A stretch of DNA of 48,443 nt from Flavobacteriaceae bacterium (GCA_017858055.1 JAFMCA010000017.1:1-48443), one strand, 5' to 3'. Shown: positions 16,868-27,933, counted from the stretch's first letter. Notes: generated by a model from the letters alone, not told the origin. Numbers and translations are program-made.

Positions 16868-19800
16868 ATGAAAACACCCAAGATTAAAGAATTTTTACCC
16901 GCTAGCTGGGCCATAGATCACAAAACCGTGATTTATGTTATCATGGCTATCTTTTTCATTTTAGGGGTTAGTTCCTATTTCTCCATGCCTAGAGAAACGT
17001 TCCCTGAAATAAATGATACCAAGGTTTTTGTCAGTACGATTTACCCAGGAAATACGGCAGAAGATATTGAACGGTCGATTACAGATCCTTTAGAAGAAGC
17101 ATTAAAAGGGGTTCCCAATTTAGTGGAGATTCGTTCTACTTCTTCTGAAGATTTTTCAGTGATTGAAATTGAATTTGATGAAAACATCACTATTGACGAT
17201 GCCAAACAAAAAGCAAAAGATTTGGTAGATGGAATTACTTCTGGTCCCGATTGGCCGGTATTTAATAATGCAAAAGTAGAACCCAATATCTTTGAATTGG
17301 ATTTTTCAGAACTTCAGCCTATTCTCAATATTAGCTTGCAAGGAGATTATCCGATAGAACAACTCAAGGTTTTTGCTGAAAAAGTTGAGTACCGTATCGA
17401 ACAATTGCCTCAGATTAAAGAAGTTAATATTCGAGGAATCCAAGTTTTTGAGGTAGAAGTAGCGGTGGACATTTACAAGATGACAGCGGCTAAAGTTTCA
17501 TTTAACGATATTATAGGCGCCATCTCAAGAGAAAATACTACCATTTCTGGCGGGAACATTGTTAGTGGTGGGCAGCGTAGAAATATTCGGCTCACTGGTG
17601 AAATTGAAAATCCCGAAGATTTGGCAACTTTTGTTGTAAAAACTGATAACGGACCTGTCTATCTGGGAGATATAGCAACCATATCCTTTAAAGAAAAGGA
17701 AGTGACTTCTTTTGCGCGTTCTTTTGGCAAAAAAGCAGTTTTATTGGACGTGGTAAAACGAGGAGGGAAAAACCTCGTTCAAGCCTCTATGGATATCAAA
17801 GAATTGGTTGCAGAAAATGAAACTTTAGGCTTACCCGATGACTTAGAAATTGTAGTTTCTAATGACCAGTCCAACATGACCCTTAACCAAATCAGTGAAC
17901 TGGTAAACAGTATTATTTTTGGGGTCATCTTAGTAGTAACGGTTTTGATGTTCTTTCTTGGTTTCCGCAATGCCCTCTTTGTAGGATTTGCAATTCCAAT
18001 GTCGATGTTTATGTCCTTTATGATCATGTCCTTTTTAGGATATACACTCAATACGATGGTGCTTTTCGGACTTGTTATGGGTCTTGGTATGCTCGTTGAC
18101 AATGGAATCGTAGTTGTAGAAAATGTATATCGTTTGATGGAGAAAGAGGGGATGTCCCGAATTCAAGCAGCAAAAGCAGGGATTGGTGAAATTGCGTATC
18201 CGATTATTGTCTCCACCGCCACCACTATAGCAGCCTTTGTTCCGCTAGGAGCTTGGCCTGGTTTGATGGGAGAATTTATGATCTATTTCCCCATTACACT
18301 CTCTGTGGTATTGGGATCTTCCCTAATTGTTGCTATTTTCTTTAATTCCATGTTGGTTTCCCAATTCATGGAAATCAGTGATCGTGAAATCAGTACGAAA
18401 TCCCTTTGGAGATTAACTTTTTTTATGGGTGGTCTTGGAATACTCCTGCTGTTTGGAGGTCCTCAAACCCGGATTTTTGGAAATCTAATGGTTCTGATCC
18501 CAGCCCTTTTTTGGTTGTATAAATTTTTTATAAAGAAATGGGCTTTGGCTTTTCAAAATTCATTTTTAATACAAATGGAAAATAGCTATCGCAAATTTTT
18601 AAGATTTGCCTTAAGTGGAAAGAAACCTTATCTCTTTTTAGGGGGTACATTTTTTCTACTCTTCTTTTCCTTTGCCCTCATGGGAATTTTCCCGCCCAAA
18701 GTAGAGTTTTTCCCAAACAATCAACCACAACAGGTTTTTATTTTTTTAGAATACCCTGAAGGTACAGCAATTGCAAAAACAAACGCTACTACCAAAAAAG
18801 TGGAACAAGAAGTTTTATCCGTTTTGAAGCGACCCGAGTTCACTAAAAACGGAGTCAATTTACTTGTTGAGTCTATGGTTGCCCAAGTAGGTGAAGGTGC
18901 GGGAAATCCATTTATTGATAATGGAAATACCAACGAACTTCCTCATAAAGGCAAAATTACTTTGACTATGCGTGAATTTAATTTGCGCGAAGGAGTCTCC
19001 AGTGAAAGTCTTCGCAAAGCGATACAAGAACAACTCAATGGAAAATTTCCTGGCATCGCTATTTCAGTGGAAAAAGATGCCAAAGGACCACCAGCAGGGT
19101 ATCCAATCACCATTGAAATTACTGGAGGAGAATACCTGGATTTAATTCTTACTGCAGAGGAAATGAAAGATTTTCTCAATCGAGTAAACATCAGTGGAGT
19201 AGAAGAACTTAAAATTGATGTAAATAAAAACAAACCCGGAAGTGAACTCGAAATTGATCGAGAAAAAGCAGGTGAATTGGGTGTTTCAGCTTCACAAGTA
19301 GGTCAGCTGCTCCGAACCTCGCTTTTTGGATCAAAAGCGGGAGTGTATAAAAAAAATGGGGATGATTATGACATTAACGTTCGTTTTAATGAAGCAGATC
19401 GTTATGATAAAAATGCCTTATTTAATCAAAACATCATCTTTAGAGATCCCGCTAACGGTCAAATTAAAGAAATCCCTGTTGCTGCTTTAGTGACGCAAAA
19501 AAACATTACCAGCTTCAACGCCATCAAACACCGAGACCTTAATCGGGTTGTTACTTTATATTCTCCCGTACTTGCGGGTTACAACGCAAACGAAGTAGTC
19601 GATCAGGTAAAAAAGGCATTAGAAAACTACAGCCTCCCAGAAGGGATCAACTTTAAGTTTTCAGGAGAAATTGAGGAACAAGAAAAAAATATGGCGTTTT
19701 TGACAAATGCTTTATTATCCGCCTTAGGGTTAATTTTATTGCTTTTGGTATTTCAATTTAATTCGATATCAAAACCATTAATCATTCTCTTGTCAATTTT

Positions 19801-20302
19801 CTTAAGTTTTACTGGAGTTTTCCTTGGCCTGATCGCATTCCAAATGCCTTTTGTCATTTTAATGACCATGATGGGAATTATCGCTTTGGCAGGGATCGTA
19901 GTAAATAATGGTGTCGTTTTATTGGATTACACCCAGCTTCTCATCGATCGTAAACACGACCAAGAAGAATTAGAGCCCGACGTATTACTGCCAAAAGATC
20001 TCGCTACTTTAGCTATTATTGAAGGAGGAGCTGCACGTTTACGTCCAGTTATCTTGACAGCGATTACTACAGTCCTTGGATTAATCCCACTAGCTATTGG
20101 ATTAAACATCGACTTCTTCTCCATGTTCTCGGAGTGGAATCCTAAGATTTATATGGGAGGTGATAATGTCATCTTTTGGGGGCCTTTAGCTTGGACTGTT
20201 ATTTTTGGTTTGACTTTTGCCACTTTCTTGACTTTGATTATCGTACCCGCAACGTTCTCCATCGTTTACTCTATCAAAATTGGTTTGAAGAAGATTTTAT
20301 AA
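16868..20302 (+). CDS. RND efflux pump inner-membrane permease
   Basis: A proton-driven pump of the AcrB/HAE1 type, 1144 residues, about 100 longer than AcrB. It shows the first membrane helix near residues 20-40 followed by a large periplasmic loop, the helix cluster at about 340-500 with the conserved [20 protein letters not shown] (proton-relay Asp in LVDNGIV), a second large periplasmic loop, and the C-terminal helices with [20 protein letters not shown]. An extra hydrophobic pair around residues 514-560, between the two halves, is not found in AcrB. Substrate specificity cannot be told. It is the last gene of the operon, and a strong terminator follows. Confidence 0.92.
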   Translation: MKTPKIKEFLPASWAIDHKTVIYVIMAIFFILGVSSYFSMPRETFPEINDTKVFVSTIYPGNTAEDIERSITDPLEEALKGVPNLVEIRSTSSEDFSVIEIEFDENITIDDAKQKAKDLVDGITSGPDWPVFNNAKVEPNIFELDFSELQPILNISLQGDYPIEQLKVFAEKVEYRIEQLPQIKEVNIRGIQVFEVEVAVDIYKMTAAKVSFNDIIGAISRENTTISGGNIVSGGQRRNIRLTGEIENPEDLATFVVKTDNGPVYLGDIATISFKEKEVTSFARSFGKKAVLLDVVKRGGKNLVQASMDIKELVAENETLGLPDDLEIVVSNDQSNMTLNQISELVNSIIFGVILVVTVLMFFLGFRNALFVGFAIPMSMFMSFMIMSFLGYTLNTMVLFGLVMGLGMLVDNGIVVVENVYRLMEKEGMSRIQAAKAGIGEIAYPIIVSTATTIAAFVPLGAWPGLMGEFMIYFPITLSVVLGSSLIVAIFFNSMLVSQFMEISDREISTKSLWRLTFFMGGLGILLLFGGPQTRIFGNLMVLIPALFWLYKFFIKKWALAFQNSFLIQMENSYRKFLRFALSGKKPYLFLGGTFFLLFFSFALMGIFPPKVEFFPNNQPQQVFIFLEYPEGTAIAKTNATTKKVEQEVLSVLKRPEFTKNGVNLLVESMVAQVGEGAGNPFIDNGNTNELPHKGKITLTMREFNLREGVSSESLRKAIQEQLNGKFPGIAISVEKDAKGPPAGYPITIEITGGEYLDLILTAEEMKDFLNRVNISGVEELKIDVNKNKPGSELEIDREKAGELGVSASQVGQLLRTSLFGSKAGVYKKNGDDYDINVRFNEADRYDKNALFNQNIIFRDPANGQIKEIPVAALVTQKNITSFNAIKHRDLNRVVTLYSPVLAGYNANEVVDQVKKALENYSLPEGINFKFSGEIEEQEKNMAFLTNALLSALGLILLLLVFQFNSISKPLIILLSIFLSFTGVFLGLIAFQMPFVILMTMMGIIALAGIVVNNGVVLLDYTQLLIDRKHDQEELEPDVLLPKDLATLAIIEGGAARLRPVILTAITTVLGLIPLAIGLNIDFFSMFSEWNPKIYMGGDNVIFWGPLAWTVIFGLTFATFLTLIIVPATFSIVYSIKIGLKKIL

Positions 20303-20310
20303 AGAATTTG

Positions 20311-20341
20311 AAATCCTAAGGCTTCACCCCTTAGGATTTTT
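20311..20341 (+). terminator. Rho-independent terminator after the RND operon
   Basis: An 11-bp perfect stem (20311-20321 with 20329-20339; core AATCCTAAGG/CCTTAGGATT), a 7-base loop, and a run of T at the end of the stem. It ends the efflux operon 8 bases after the RND stop, and its T run merges with the -7 box of aspS. Confidence 0.9.
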
Positions 20342-20349
20342 TATTTTTG
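20342..20349 (+). promoter_or_regulatory. -7 box of aspS
   Basis: TATTTTTG matches TAnnTTTG, 17 bases upstream of the aspS ATG, directly after the T run of the preceding terminator. No -33 element is clear. Confidence 0.45.
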
Positions 20350-20366
20350 TCCAACATTATCACAAC

Positions 20367-22127
20367 ATGTATAGAACTCATAACTGCGGAGACCTCTCCC
20401 TTGATCAATTAAACCAAAACGTAACCCTTTGTGGGTGGGTACAAAAAAATCGTAACAAAGGATTTATCATCTGGATCGATCTACGTGATCGATATGGGAT
20501 AACTCAGTTGGTCTTTGATGAGGAACGCACGCCTAAGGCAATCTTTGAAAATGCACAAAGCTTAGCAAGGGAGTTTGTAATTCAAGTTCAAGGAACCGTA
20601 ATTGAACGGGAGTCTAAAAACCCAAACATGACAACAGGAGCGATTGAAGTATTGGTTCATGATTTAAAAATCTTGAACCCCTCTAAAACCCCTCCGTTTA
20701 CGATTGAAAATGATACGGATGGTGGAGAAGAACTCCGTATGCAATATCGTTATTTAGATATTCGTAGAAATCCTGTAAAAGCAAAGCTCCTTTTCAGACA
20801 CCGAGTCTCCATGGCTGTTCGAAATTACTTATCTAAAGCTGGCTTTATTGACGTTGAAACGCCTTATTTAATCAAGTCTACGCCCGAAGGTGCCCGAGAT
20901 TTTGTCGTCCCTTCTCGTATGAATGAAGGGCAATTTTATGCCTTGCCACAATCCCCTCAAACCTTCAAACAACTGCTCATGGTTGGCGGTATGGATCGCT
21001 ATTTTCAAATTGTAAAATGTTTTCGTGATGAAGACCTTCGAGCCGACCGACAGCCAGAATTTACTCAGATTGACTGTGAAATGGCCTTCGTAGAACAGGA
21101 AGATATTCTAAATCAATTTGAGGGGCTTACCCGACATTTACTCAAAGAAATTAAAGGCATTGAGGTGGACACTTTCCCCAGAATTTCCTTTGATGAGGCA
21201 ATGAAAACCTACGGTAATGACAAGCCTGACATTCGTTTTGGAATGACCTTTTGTGAGCTGAATGAATTGGCTCAAGGAAAAGGTTTTAGTGTTTTTGACA
21301 GTCAGGAATTGGTTGTCGGAATTACCGTTCCAGAGGCTGCAGAAATGAGTCGTAAGGAAATTGATGCCTTGATTGAATGGGTTAAACGTCCACAAATAGG
21401 AGCCAAAGGACTGGTTTATGTTAAATGCCTTTCGGACGGAAGTTTTAAATCCTCTGTAGACAAGTTTTTTAGCCCTGAGGACTTAGCTGCATGGGCAGGA
21501 CATTGTAAAGCTCAAGCGGGAGATCTTATTTTAGTATTATCTGGGGATACGAAAACAACACGAACCCAACTCAGTGCACTTCGAATGGAAATGGCAGAAC
21601 GATTGGGATTGAGAAATCCTGAAGTTTTTGCTCCCCTCTGGGTTACGGATTTTCCATTGTTGGAATGGGATGATGAAAGTAAACGCTATCATGCCATGCA
21701 TCACCCCTTTACCGCTCCTAAACCAGAACACCTTAATTTATTAAAATCAGACCCTGCTTCGGTGAAAGCCAACGCCTATGATTTAGTATTAAACGGAAAT
21801 GAAATTGGAGGGGGTTCTATTCGAATTCACAATCAAGAATTACAGTCCCAAATGTTTGATTTACTTGGATTTTCTAAAAAAGAAGCACAAGCACAATTTG
21901 GCTTTTTGATGGATGCCTTCCAATACGGTGCTCCACCACATGGAGGAATTGCTTTTGGGTTGGACAGACTCGTTGCTATTTTAGGGGGAGAGGAAACCAT
22001 TCGTGATTTTATCGCTTTCCCAAAAAACAATTCCGGTAGAGATGTCATGATAGACGCTCCTGCTCCTATAGATGATGCTCAACTCGCAGAATTATCACTC
22101 AAAATAACTGCAGCAAAAAAAGAATGA
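20367..22127 (+). CDS. aspS: Aspartyl-tRNA synthetase
   Basis: Class II aminoacyl-tRNA synthetase of 586 residues, bacterial type with the inserted GAD domain. The N-terminal OB-fold anticodon-binding domain runs to about residue 110 ([20 protein letters not shown]), motif 2 is in [20 protein letters not shown], and motif 3 in [15 protein letters not shown] near the C-terminus. The flipping loop and QSPQTFKQ segment are intact. Specificity (discriminating or not) was not determined. Its stop overlaps the next small membrane gene by 4 bases. Confidence 0.97.
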   Translation: MYRTHNCGDLSLDQLNQNVTLCGWVQKNRNKGFIIWIDLRDRYGITQLVFDEERTPKAIFENAQSLAREFVIQVQGTVIERESKNPNMTTGAIEVLVHDLKILNPSKTPPFTIENDTDGGEELRMQYRYLDIRRNPVKAKLLFRHRVSMAVRNYLSKAGFIDVETPYLIKSTPEGARDFVVPSRMNEGQFYALPQSPQTFKQLLMVGGMDRYFQIVKCFRDEDLRADRQPEFTQIDCEMAFVEQEDILNQFEGLTRHLLKEIKGIEVDTFPRISFDEAMKTYGNDKPDIRFGMTFCELNELAQGKGFSVFDSQELVVGITVPEAAEMSRKEIDALIEWVKRPQIGAKGLVYVKCLSDGSFKSSVDKFFSPEDLAAWAGHCKAQAGDLILVLSGDTKTTRTQLSALRMEMAERLGLRNPEVFAPLWVTDFPLLEWDDESKRYHAMHHPFTAPKPEHLNLLKSDPASVKANAYDLVLNGNEIGGGSIRIHNQELQSQMFDLLGFSKKEAQAQFGFLMDAFQYGAPPHGGIAFGLDRLVAILGGEETIRDFIAFPKNNSGRDVMIDAPAPIDDAQLAELSLKITAAKKE

Positions 22128-22408
22128 AACTTTTTTTAAGGATCTTTTTCACGGGGATACTGCTAGGTTTGTTTTATGGAATCTATTACAGAACTCAAGT
22201 TGATTTTAAAACTGGAGAGCGGATTATTGGATTTACCGTTTTAAGTGCTGCTTTAATCTATCTCCCCTTGTTTCTTTATCATCGCTGGAATGGAAAAAAA
22301 CTTCAAGACTATACCCTCACGGAAGAAAACTTGAAAAAAATGAGAGAAAACAGGAACGAATACTCCCAAACGAGAAATCACCCATCAAAAAGAAAAAAGA
22401 GTTCTTAA
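22124..22408 (+). CDS. Small hypothetical membrane protein
   Basis: A 94-residue protein with two predicted membrane helices ([19 protein letters not shown] at about 4-22 and [20 protein letters not shown] at about 36-55) and a lysine-rich, charged C-terminal tail likely on the cytoplasmic side. No family was recognised. It overlaps the aspS stop by 4 bases (ATGA), so it is co-translated with the synthetase. The following 144 bases (22409-22552) hold no gene, only the cold-shock promoter. Confidence 0.7.
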   Translation: MKLFLRIFFTGILLGLFYGIYYRTQVDFKTGERIIGFTVLSAALIYLPLFLYHRWNGKKLQDYTLTEENLKKMRENRNEYSQTRNHPSKRKKSS

Positions 22409-22521
22409 AATTCATGATTTCTAGAAACTCGATTTTTCAAAATTCTCACGAAAAGAATTGAAAATCAGTACGATTTAAAAAATAAATGTGTTAAAATTTA
22501 CAGTTCGTATTATTTTAAGCT

Positions 22522-22529
22522 TACCTTTG
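22522..22529 (+). promoter_or_regulatory. -7 box of the cold-shock gene
   Basis: TACCTTTG matches TAnnTTTG, 23 bases upstream of the ATG at 22553. The predicted leader is about 19 bases, much shorter than the long structured leader of E. coli cspA, so RNA thermosensing of that kind is unlikely. Confidence 0.55.
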
Positions 22530-22552
22530 CCCCATAATTTTTAAACAAAAGC

Positions 22553-22744
22553 ATGACTGGTACAGTTAAATTTTTCAATGAAGCCAAAGGATTTGGATTC
22601 ATTACTAACGATGAGTCCGGAGAGGATGTATTCGTTCACATTTCAGCCTTAGATGGCGTGACCCTTAGAGAAGGGGCGAAAGTAGAGTATGTAGAAGAAG
22701 AAGGTAAAAAAGGGAAGCAAGCTTCCAACATCAGCCTATTATAA
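22553..22744 (+). CDS. Cold-shock domain protein
   Basis: A 63-residue CspA-family single-strand nucleic-acid-binding protein (RNA chaperone or antiterminator in the family). RNP1 (KGFGFIT) and RNP2 (DVFVHIS) are both intact, and the opening [16 protein letters not shown] is typical. Slightly shorter than E. coli CspA (70). It is monocistronic, between its own promoter and a terminator. Confidence 0.95.
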   Translation: MTGTVKFFNEAKGFGFITNDESGEDVFVHISALDGVTLREGAKVEYVEEEGKKGKQASNISLL

Positions 22745-22768
22745 TTTATATATGATTACTGTGATTAG

Positions 22769-22797
22769 AGCACTTCTTGATGAAGTGCTTTTTTTTT
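22769..22797 (+). terminator. Rho-independent terminator after the cold-shock gene
   Basis: Stem AGCACTTC/GAAGTGCT (22769-22776 with 22782-22789), 5-base loop, followed by an unbroken T run to 22797. The T run overlaps the stop codon of the convergent tadA gene (22796-22798). Confidence 0.9.
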
Positions 22798-23233
22798 ATC
22801 CTCTTTTTTGAGCGAAAAAAACATCCAAAAGGAGCTTCGCTTCACTTTCCATAATTCCACTATGAATATGCGTCTTTGGATGCAACTGTATCCCTGCTTG
22901 TTGAAAACCCCGATGAGGATCTGAAGCAGCAAAAACAACCCGCTCCAATTGGCTCCATGCTAGCGCGCCAGCACACATTACACAAGGTTCAAGTGTTACG
23001 TACAATGTGCATCCACTAAGGTATTTCCCGTTTAAGTAATTTGCAGCTGAAGTAATGGCTTGCATTTCAGCATGTGCAGTAACATCTTTCAGTCGTTCAG
23101 TTAAATTATGTGCTCGAGCTATAATCCTTTGCTCAACTACGATAACCGCTCCTACAGGCACTTCTTCAGCATCAAATGCTTTTTGAGCTTCTACCAAAGC
23201 TTGTTTCATAAAGTATGCGTCATCCAATTCCAT
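22796..23233 (-). CDS. tadA: tRNA-specific adenosine deaminase TadA
   Basis: Zinc deaminase, 145 residues, that converts A34 to inosine in the tRNA anticodon. The catalytic HAE motif is H54-A-E56 (TAHAEMQAI) and zinc ligands C84 and C87 are in LEPCVMCAGAL, at the spacing of the E. coli enzyme. Guanine deaminase-like relatives exist, but length and motifs favour TadA. The ATG is only 4 bases downstream of a TATTTTTG box. It converges on the cold-shock gene. Confidence 0.92.
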   Translation of the reverse strand: MELDDAYFMKQALVEAQKAFDAEEVPVGAVIVVEQRIIARAHNLTERLKDVTAHAEMQAITSAANYLNGKYLSGCTLYVTLEPCVMCAGALAWSQLERVVFAASDPHRGFQQAGIQLHPKTHIHSGIMESEAKLLLDVFFAQKRG

Positions 23234-23237
23234 ACTC

Positions 23238-23245
23238 CAAAAATA
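23238..23245 (-). promoter_or_regulatory. -7 box of tadA, 4 bases from the ATG
   Basis: TATTTTTG on the minus strand, then GAGT, then the tadA ATG. The spacing predicts a transcript starting at or beside the AUG. Confidence 0.45.
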
Positions 23246-23282
23246 CGAAAACCAAGAGCATTTAATCCCTTTGGGTTTTGCT

Positions 23283-23290
23283 TACCTTTA
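23283..23290 (+). promoter_or_regulatory. -7 box of dxs, 4 bases from the ATG
   Basis: TACCTTTA, a one-base variant of TAnnTTTG, followed by CGAC and the dxs ATG at 23295. This spacing supports the 23295 start rather than the upstream ATG at 23271, which would lie before the box. Confidence 0.4.
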
Positions 23291-23294
23291 CGAC

Positions 23295-25073
23295 ATGTCA
23301 AAAGCATTGTTAGAGAAGATTACAGATCCTTATGTTTTACGAGCTTATCCTCGAGAGGTTTTGCCTGAAGTGGCAACTGCTTTAAGAGAGACGATCATTA
23401 ACTCTTTAGCAAAAGGAGAGGGCCATTTGGGGTCCAGTTTGGGAACGGTAGAACTCAGTATTGCTCTACATTATGTGTTCAATACCCCAGAAGACCTCTT
23501 GCTTTGGGACGTAGGACATCAAGCCTACGGTCATAAAATGCTTACTGGAAGAAGAGAAGATTTTCAAACTTTACGCCAGGAAGGAGGGATTAGTGGTTTT
23601 CCTAAACGAGAAGAAAGTCCCTACGATGCATTTGGAACGGGTCATGCAGGAACTACTATCTCTGCCGCTTTAGGAATGGCATTAAGTGCAAAAATTCAAG
23701 GCCATCAAAGACATCATATCGCGGTCATAGGCGATGCCTCCATAGCCAATGGAATGGCCTTTGAAGCCTTAAACCATTTGGGAACGACTACTGCTAATGT
23801 TTTGGTAATTCTTAACGATAACAGTATGGGCATCGATCCAAGCGTCGGGGCACTTAAAGATTACTTTGATGCCGTTAAAAACGATAAGACTACCCTTTCA
23901 AATTTTTTTCAATCACTAAACCTTCCCTATTCAGGTCCAATAGATGGGCATGATATGGATGCGCTTTTGTCTGTATTAGAAACCCATAAAAACCAAAAAG
24001 GTCCGCGATTGCTTCACCTCGTCACCTTAAAAGGAAAAGGACTTCCCCTAGCTGAAAACGAACAAATTACCTACCACGCTCCTGGAAAATTTGACCCACT
24101 CACTGGCAAATTGAATCCCAAACCAACGAATGATAAAATCAAATATCAGGATATTGTAGGTCAGACGCTTTTAAAACTCGCAAAGGAAAACCCCAAAATA
24201 ATGGCCATAACTCCTGCCATGCCCACGGGCAGCGGCCTAGTTGCTATGATGGAGGCTTTCCCAGATCGGTGTATTGATGTCGGTATTGCTGAACAACATG
24301 CCGTTACTCTTGCTGCAGGGATGGCTACACAAGGTTTGCTTCCCTTTTGTGTAATCTATTCCACTTTTTTACAGCGTTCTTATGATCAAATTATTCACGA
24401 TGTAGCCCTTCAAAAGCTCCCGGTTGTTTTTTGCATTGACCGTGCAGGTATTGTGGGGCATGATGGTCCCACCCATCATGGGGTTTTTGATATTGCCTTT
24501 CTACGGTGCGTCCCTAATCTGATGATAGCTGTTCCACGAGATGCACAAATGCTCCAAAATCTTTTATTTTCGGCACAGGTGGACTTAGAACTCCCGCTAG
24601 CTATCCGCTATCCAAGAGGCTTTACGGAGTTAGCTGAATGTTCTAGTCGCTTAGAAAAAATAAAATGGGGCAAAGGAAGTTTGTTAAAAGAGGGAAAACG
24701 CTATGCGATTCTGTCGGTTGGTACCATGGCTCAATCCGTCCAAAGAGCTTTTCTAAATTTTGAGGCTGCTGAACTGTTTGCTCACTATGACTTGGGATTT
24801 GTAAAACCTTTGGATGAAGATTTATTACACCCTATTTTTCAAACGTATGAACGCCTGATCGTTTATGAAGAAGGCACTCTACTGGGTGGAGCGGGTAGTG
24901 CTATTTTGGAATTCGCTGCAACACATAATTATGCCATTCCAATTGACTTAAAAGGAATTCCCGATCAATTTATTTCACACGGGAATCCACAAAAATTACT
25001 GCAAAAACTAGGGCTTGATCCCGAGGGGATTCTAGCAAATTTGAAACTTCTCACAAATAAAAACAAGGAATGA
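23295..25073 (+). CDS. dxs: 1-deoxy-D-xylulose-5-phosphate synthase
   Basis: TPP-dependent enzyme joining pyruvate and glyceraldehyde-3-phosphate, the first step of the MEP isoprenoid pathway. From the ATG at 23295 (MSKALLEKITDP) it is 592 residues. The frame extends back to 23271 with eight untypical residues. Visible are GEGHLGSSLGTVELSIALHY, the DVGHQAYGHKML segment, the thiamine-binding motif GDASIANGMAFEALNH ... NDNSM, the transketolase-type second domain (IDVGIAEQHAVTLAAGMA) and RAGIVGHDGPTHHG. Isoprenoid precursors from this pathway feed the polyprenyl synthase and lycopene cyclase genes at 11.5-13.6 kb. It depends on TPP, which ThiL makes. Confidence 0.95.
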   Translation: MSKALLEKITDPYVLRAYPREVLPEVATALRETIINSLAKGEGHLGSSLGTVELSIALHYVFNTPEDLLLWDVGHQAYGHKMLTGRREDFQTLRQEGGISGFPKREESPYDAFGTGHAGTTISAALGMALSAKIQGHQRHHIAVIGDASIANGMAFEALNHLGTTTANVLVILNDNSMGIDPSVGALKDYFDAVKNDKTTLSNFFQSLNLPYSGPIDGHDMDALLSVLETHKNQKGPRLLHLVTLKGKGLPLAENEQITYHAPGKFDPLTGKLNPKPTNDKIKYQDIVGQTLLKLAKENPKIMAITPAMPTGSGLVAMMEAFPDRCIDVGIAEQHAVTLAAGMATQGLLPFCVIYSTFLQRSYDQIIHDVALQKLPVVFCIDRAGIVGHDGPTHHGVFDIAFLRCVPNLMIAVPRDAQMLQNLLFSAQVDLELPLAIRYPRGFTELAECSSRLEKIKWGKGSLLKEGKRYAILSVGTMAQSVQRAFLNFEAAELFAHYDLGFVKPLDEDLLHPIFQTYERLIVYEEGTLLGGAGSAILEFAATHNYAIPIDLKGIPDQFISHGNPQKLLQKLGLDPEGILANLKLLTNKNKE

Positions 25074-25095
25074 TTCCCAAAGCCCAATCGTTTTT

Positions 25096-25103
25096 TATAT
25101 TTA
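25096..25103 (+). promoter_or_regulatory. Possible -7 box of polA, 4 bases from the ATG
   Basis: TATATTTA followed by ACCA and the polA ATG at 25108. It sits in the 34-base gap after dxs, so polA may have its own start of transcription as well as read-through. Confidence 0.35.
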
Positions 25104-25107
25104 ACCA

Positions 25108-27933
25108 ATGAGCGAACAAAAACGACTTTTCTTACTTGATGCTTATGCTCTAATTTTTAGAGGTTACTATGCATTTATTAAAAATCCAAGAATCAATTCA
25201 AAAGGAATGGATACCTCGGCCATTATGGGGTTTACCAATTCCCTACTCGATGTAATCAAACGAGAGCGACCAGATCACTTAGCTGTTTGTTTTGACAAAG
25301 GAGGCTCTTCAAGTCGAACGGAACTGTATACCGAATACAAAGCAAATCGAGACGAAACTCCAGAAGCTATCAAAATTGCTGTGCCTTATATTCAGCAAAT
25401 TCTCCATGCAATGCATATTCCTGTAGTCGAAAAAGCAGGTTTTGAAGCAGATGACATTATTGGAACATTAGCAAAACAGGCAGAAAAGGAAGGGTATAAG
25501 GTCTTTATGGTTACTCCTGATAAAGATTTTGCTCAACTCGTTTCAGAAAATATTTTTATGTACCGACCCGCACGGATGGGAAATGGAATCGAAATTTGGG
25601 GTATCCCTGAGGTGCAAAATAAATTTGAAGTGGAGCGTCCAGAACAAGTCATTGATTATCTGGGAATGATGGGTGATGCAGTGGATAACATTCCTGGACT
25701 TCCTGGTGTTGGGGATAAAACTGCTAAAAAATTTCTCAAAGAATACGGTTCTTTGGAGAAACTTCTGGACAATGCCTCTGAAATAAAAGGAAAACTTGGA
25801 GAAAAAATCCTAGCCAGTAAAGAACTTGGAATTTTATCCAAACAACTCGCTACGATACTTTTGGATGTACCCGTAGTCTTCAAAGCAGAGGACTATGAAC
25901 TCAGTCAACCCGATCCCGTAGCCGTGGGTAACGTCTTTGAAGAATTAGAGTTCAGAAGAATGGCAGAGAATTTTAAAAAAATATTTTCTTCAACCGAACA
26001 AATAAGAGAAGCTCCCGCAGAGTTAGTCGTCAAAAAAAAGAGCCCTCAAGAAGGTCAACAATTTGATTTATTTGCTGCTCCCGGAAGTGGGACCGTATCG
26101 AACGATCAAGACAAGAGCAAAAAAGATCTAACTACAAAAAAACATTGGTATCAAACAGTAAATAGTCCTTTGTCAAGAGAGCTATTACTCAAAAATTTAC
26201 TTCAACAAAAAAGTGTTTGCTTTGATACCGAAACCACCTCTTTGGATGCTTTACAAGCAGAGTTAGTCGGAATTGCTTTTTCTTGGGAGGAATCCAAAGG
26301 GTTTTACCTTGTATTACCCGAAGATCGAAAACAGACATTGGAAATTCTAAATCCATTTAAATCCTTTTTTGAACATCAGGAGATCGAAAAAATTGGTCAC
26401 AATCTAAAGTATGATCTCAAAGTTTTAAAAAACTACGATATTTCAGTAAACGCTCCCCTTTTTGACACGATGATTGCACACTATTTGGTTAATCCGGATA
26501 TGCGCCACAATATGGATGTACTGGCGGAAACGTATTTGGATTACACCCCCCAATCCATAACGGAATTGATTGGAAAAAAAGGAGTGAACCAAGGAAATAT
26601 GCGGGATGTGCCTATAGAAAAGCAAACGGAATATGCCGTTGAGGACGCAGACATCACTTTCCAACTCAAACACTATTTTCAAAAAGAGATGGAAGCTGCT
26701 GAAACCCTTGAACTTTATCAAAAGGTTGAGCTCCCGCTAGTCAAAGTATTAACAGAGATGGAATGCCATGGAATCAATTTAGACGTTCCTTTTTTAGAAA
26801 CCCTCTCAAAAGGGCTTACGCATGATATTCAAAAACTGGAGGAGGCCATCTTCGATGCTGCTGGGGAAACTTTTAATCTGGCATCCCCGAAACAACTCGG
26901 TCCCATCCTTTTTGAAAAGCTCAAATTAGTAGATAAACCGAAAAAAACAAAGACAGGCCAGTACTCAACTGCAGAGGAGGTACTCTCTTATCTAGCTAAA
27001 GATCACCCGATTGTTTCAGATATTTTAGACTGGCGTTCTTTAAATAAATTACAAAACACTTACGTAGAAGCACTCCCTAAAGAAATCAATCCGAAAACAG
27101 GACGTGTTCACACTATTTACAATCAGGCCGTAGCCGCTACGGGAAGACTAAGCAGCAACAACCCTAACCTACAAAACATACCAATTCGTACACCCAGAGG
27201 GCAACAAGTTCGGAAAGCCTTTATCCCAAGAGATGAAAATCATGTCCTTTTAGCTGCGGATTATTCCCAAATCGAATTACGGATTATTGCTGCTTTAAGT
27301 GGGGATGAAGGAATGGTTACCGCTTTTCAGAATCAAGAAGACATCCATCAAGCTACTGCAGCAAAAGTATTTGGTGTCCCTATAGAGGAAGTAACAAAAG
27401 CACAAAGGAGTAATGCCAAAACCGTAAATTTTGGAATTATATACGGAGTTTCTGCTTTTGGGTTGAGTCAACAAACGGATTTGAATCGAACCGAAGCAAA
27501 AGAGCTGATCGATACCTATTACGCAACCTATCCTAAACTTCGTAATTACATTCAGGATCAAGTCGATTTTGCACGTGATCACGGATATGTCACAACCGTA
27601 TTGGGAAGAAGACGCTATCTTAAGGACATCAATTCACAAAATGCCGTTGTTCGAGGAGCCGCTGAACGTAATGCCGTAAACGCGCCAATTCAGGGAAGCG
27701 CTGCAGATATCATAAAATTAGCGATGATTGCCATTCAGAAAAAACTTGATAAAGAACAATGGAATTCTAAAATGTTACTTCAAGTTCATGATGAGTTGGT
27801 GTTTGACGTACCCCTAGATGAGGTTGATTCGTTGAAGATTATGGTAAAATCAGAGATGGAGAATGCCTTTTCACTTGCAGTTCCTTTGGTTGTAGATCTC
27901 GGAATTGGAAAGAACTGGTTAGAAGCTCATTAA
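25108..27933 (+). CDS. polA: DNA polymerase I
   Basis: A 941-residue family A polymerase for Okazaki-fragment processing and repair. All three domains are present: the 5' nuclease (residues 1-300; KRLFLLDAYALIFRGYYAF, then GLPGVGDKTAKKFL), the 3'-5' proofreading exonuclease with an intact metal site (CFDTETTSLDAL near 373), and the polymerase domain with motif A DYSQIELR, the O-helix RSNAKTVNFGIIYG and motif C VHDELVFDV near the C-terminus. Length is normal. Intact Asp and Glu in the exonuclease motif argue for active proofreading, which some family members have lost. Confidence 0.97.
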   Translation: MSEQKRLFLLDAYALIFRGYYAFIKNPRINSKGMDTSAIMGFTNSLLDVIKRERPDHLAVCFDKGGSSSRTELYTEYKANRDETPEAIKIAVPYIQQILHAMHIPVVEKAGFEADDIIGTLAKQAEKEGYKVFMVTPDKDFAQLVSENIFMYRPARMGNGIEIWGIPEVQNKFEVERPEQVIDYLGMMGDAVDNIPGLPGVGDKTAKKFLKEYGSLEKLLDNASEIKGKLGEKILASKELGILSKQLATILLDVPVVFKAEDYELSQPDPVAVGNVFEELEFRRMAENFKKIFSSTEQIREAPAELVVKKKSPQEGQQFDLFAAPGSGTVSNDQDKSKKDLTTKKHWYQTVNSPLSRELLLKNLLQQKSVCFDTETTSLDALQAELVGIAFSWEESKGFYLVLPEDRKQTLEILNPFKSFFEHQEIEKIGHNLKYDLKVLKNYDISVNAPLFDTMIAHYLVNPDMRHNMDVLAETYLDYTPQSITELIGKKGVNQGNMRDVPIEKQTEYAVEDADITFQLKHYFQKEMEAAETLELYQKVELPLVKVLTEMECHGINLDVPFLETLSKGLTHDIQKLEEAIFDAAGETFNLASPKQLGPILFEKLKLVDKPKKTKTGQYSTAEEVLSYLAKDHPIVSDILDWRSLNKLQNTYVEALPKEINPKTGRVHTIYNQAVAATGRLSSNNPNLQNIPIRTPRGQQVRKAFIPRDENHVLLAADYSQIELRIIAALSGDEGMVTAFQNQEDIHQATAAKVFGVPIEEVTKAQRSNAKTVNFGIIYGVSAFGLSQQTDLNRTEAKELIDTYYATYPKLRNYIQDQVDFARDHGYVTTVLGRRRYLKDINSQNAVVRGAAERNAVNAPIQGSAADIIKLAMIAIQKKLDKEQWNSKMLLQVHDELVFDVPLDEVDSLKIMVKSEMENAFSLAVPLVVDLGIGKNWLEAH

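Noticed and set aside
17779-18102. 107-codon minus-strand open frame within the RND pump gene
   Set aside because: Shadow of conserved membrane helices on the plus strand; no recognisable domain.
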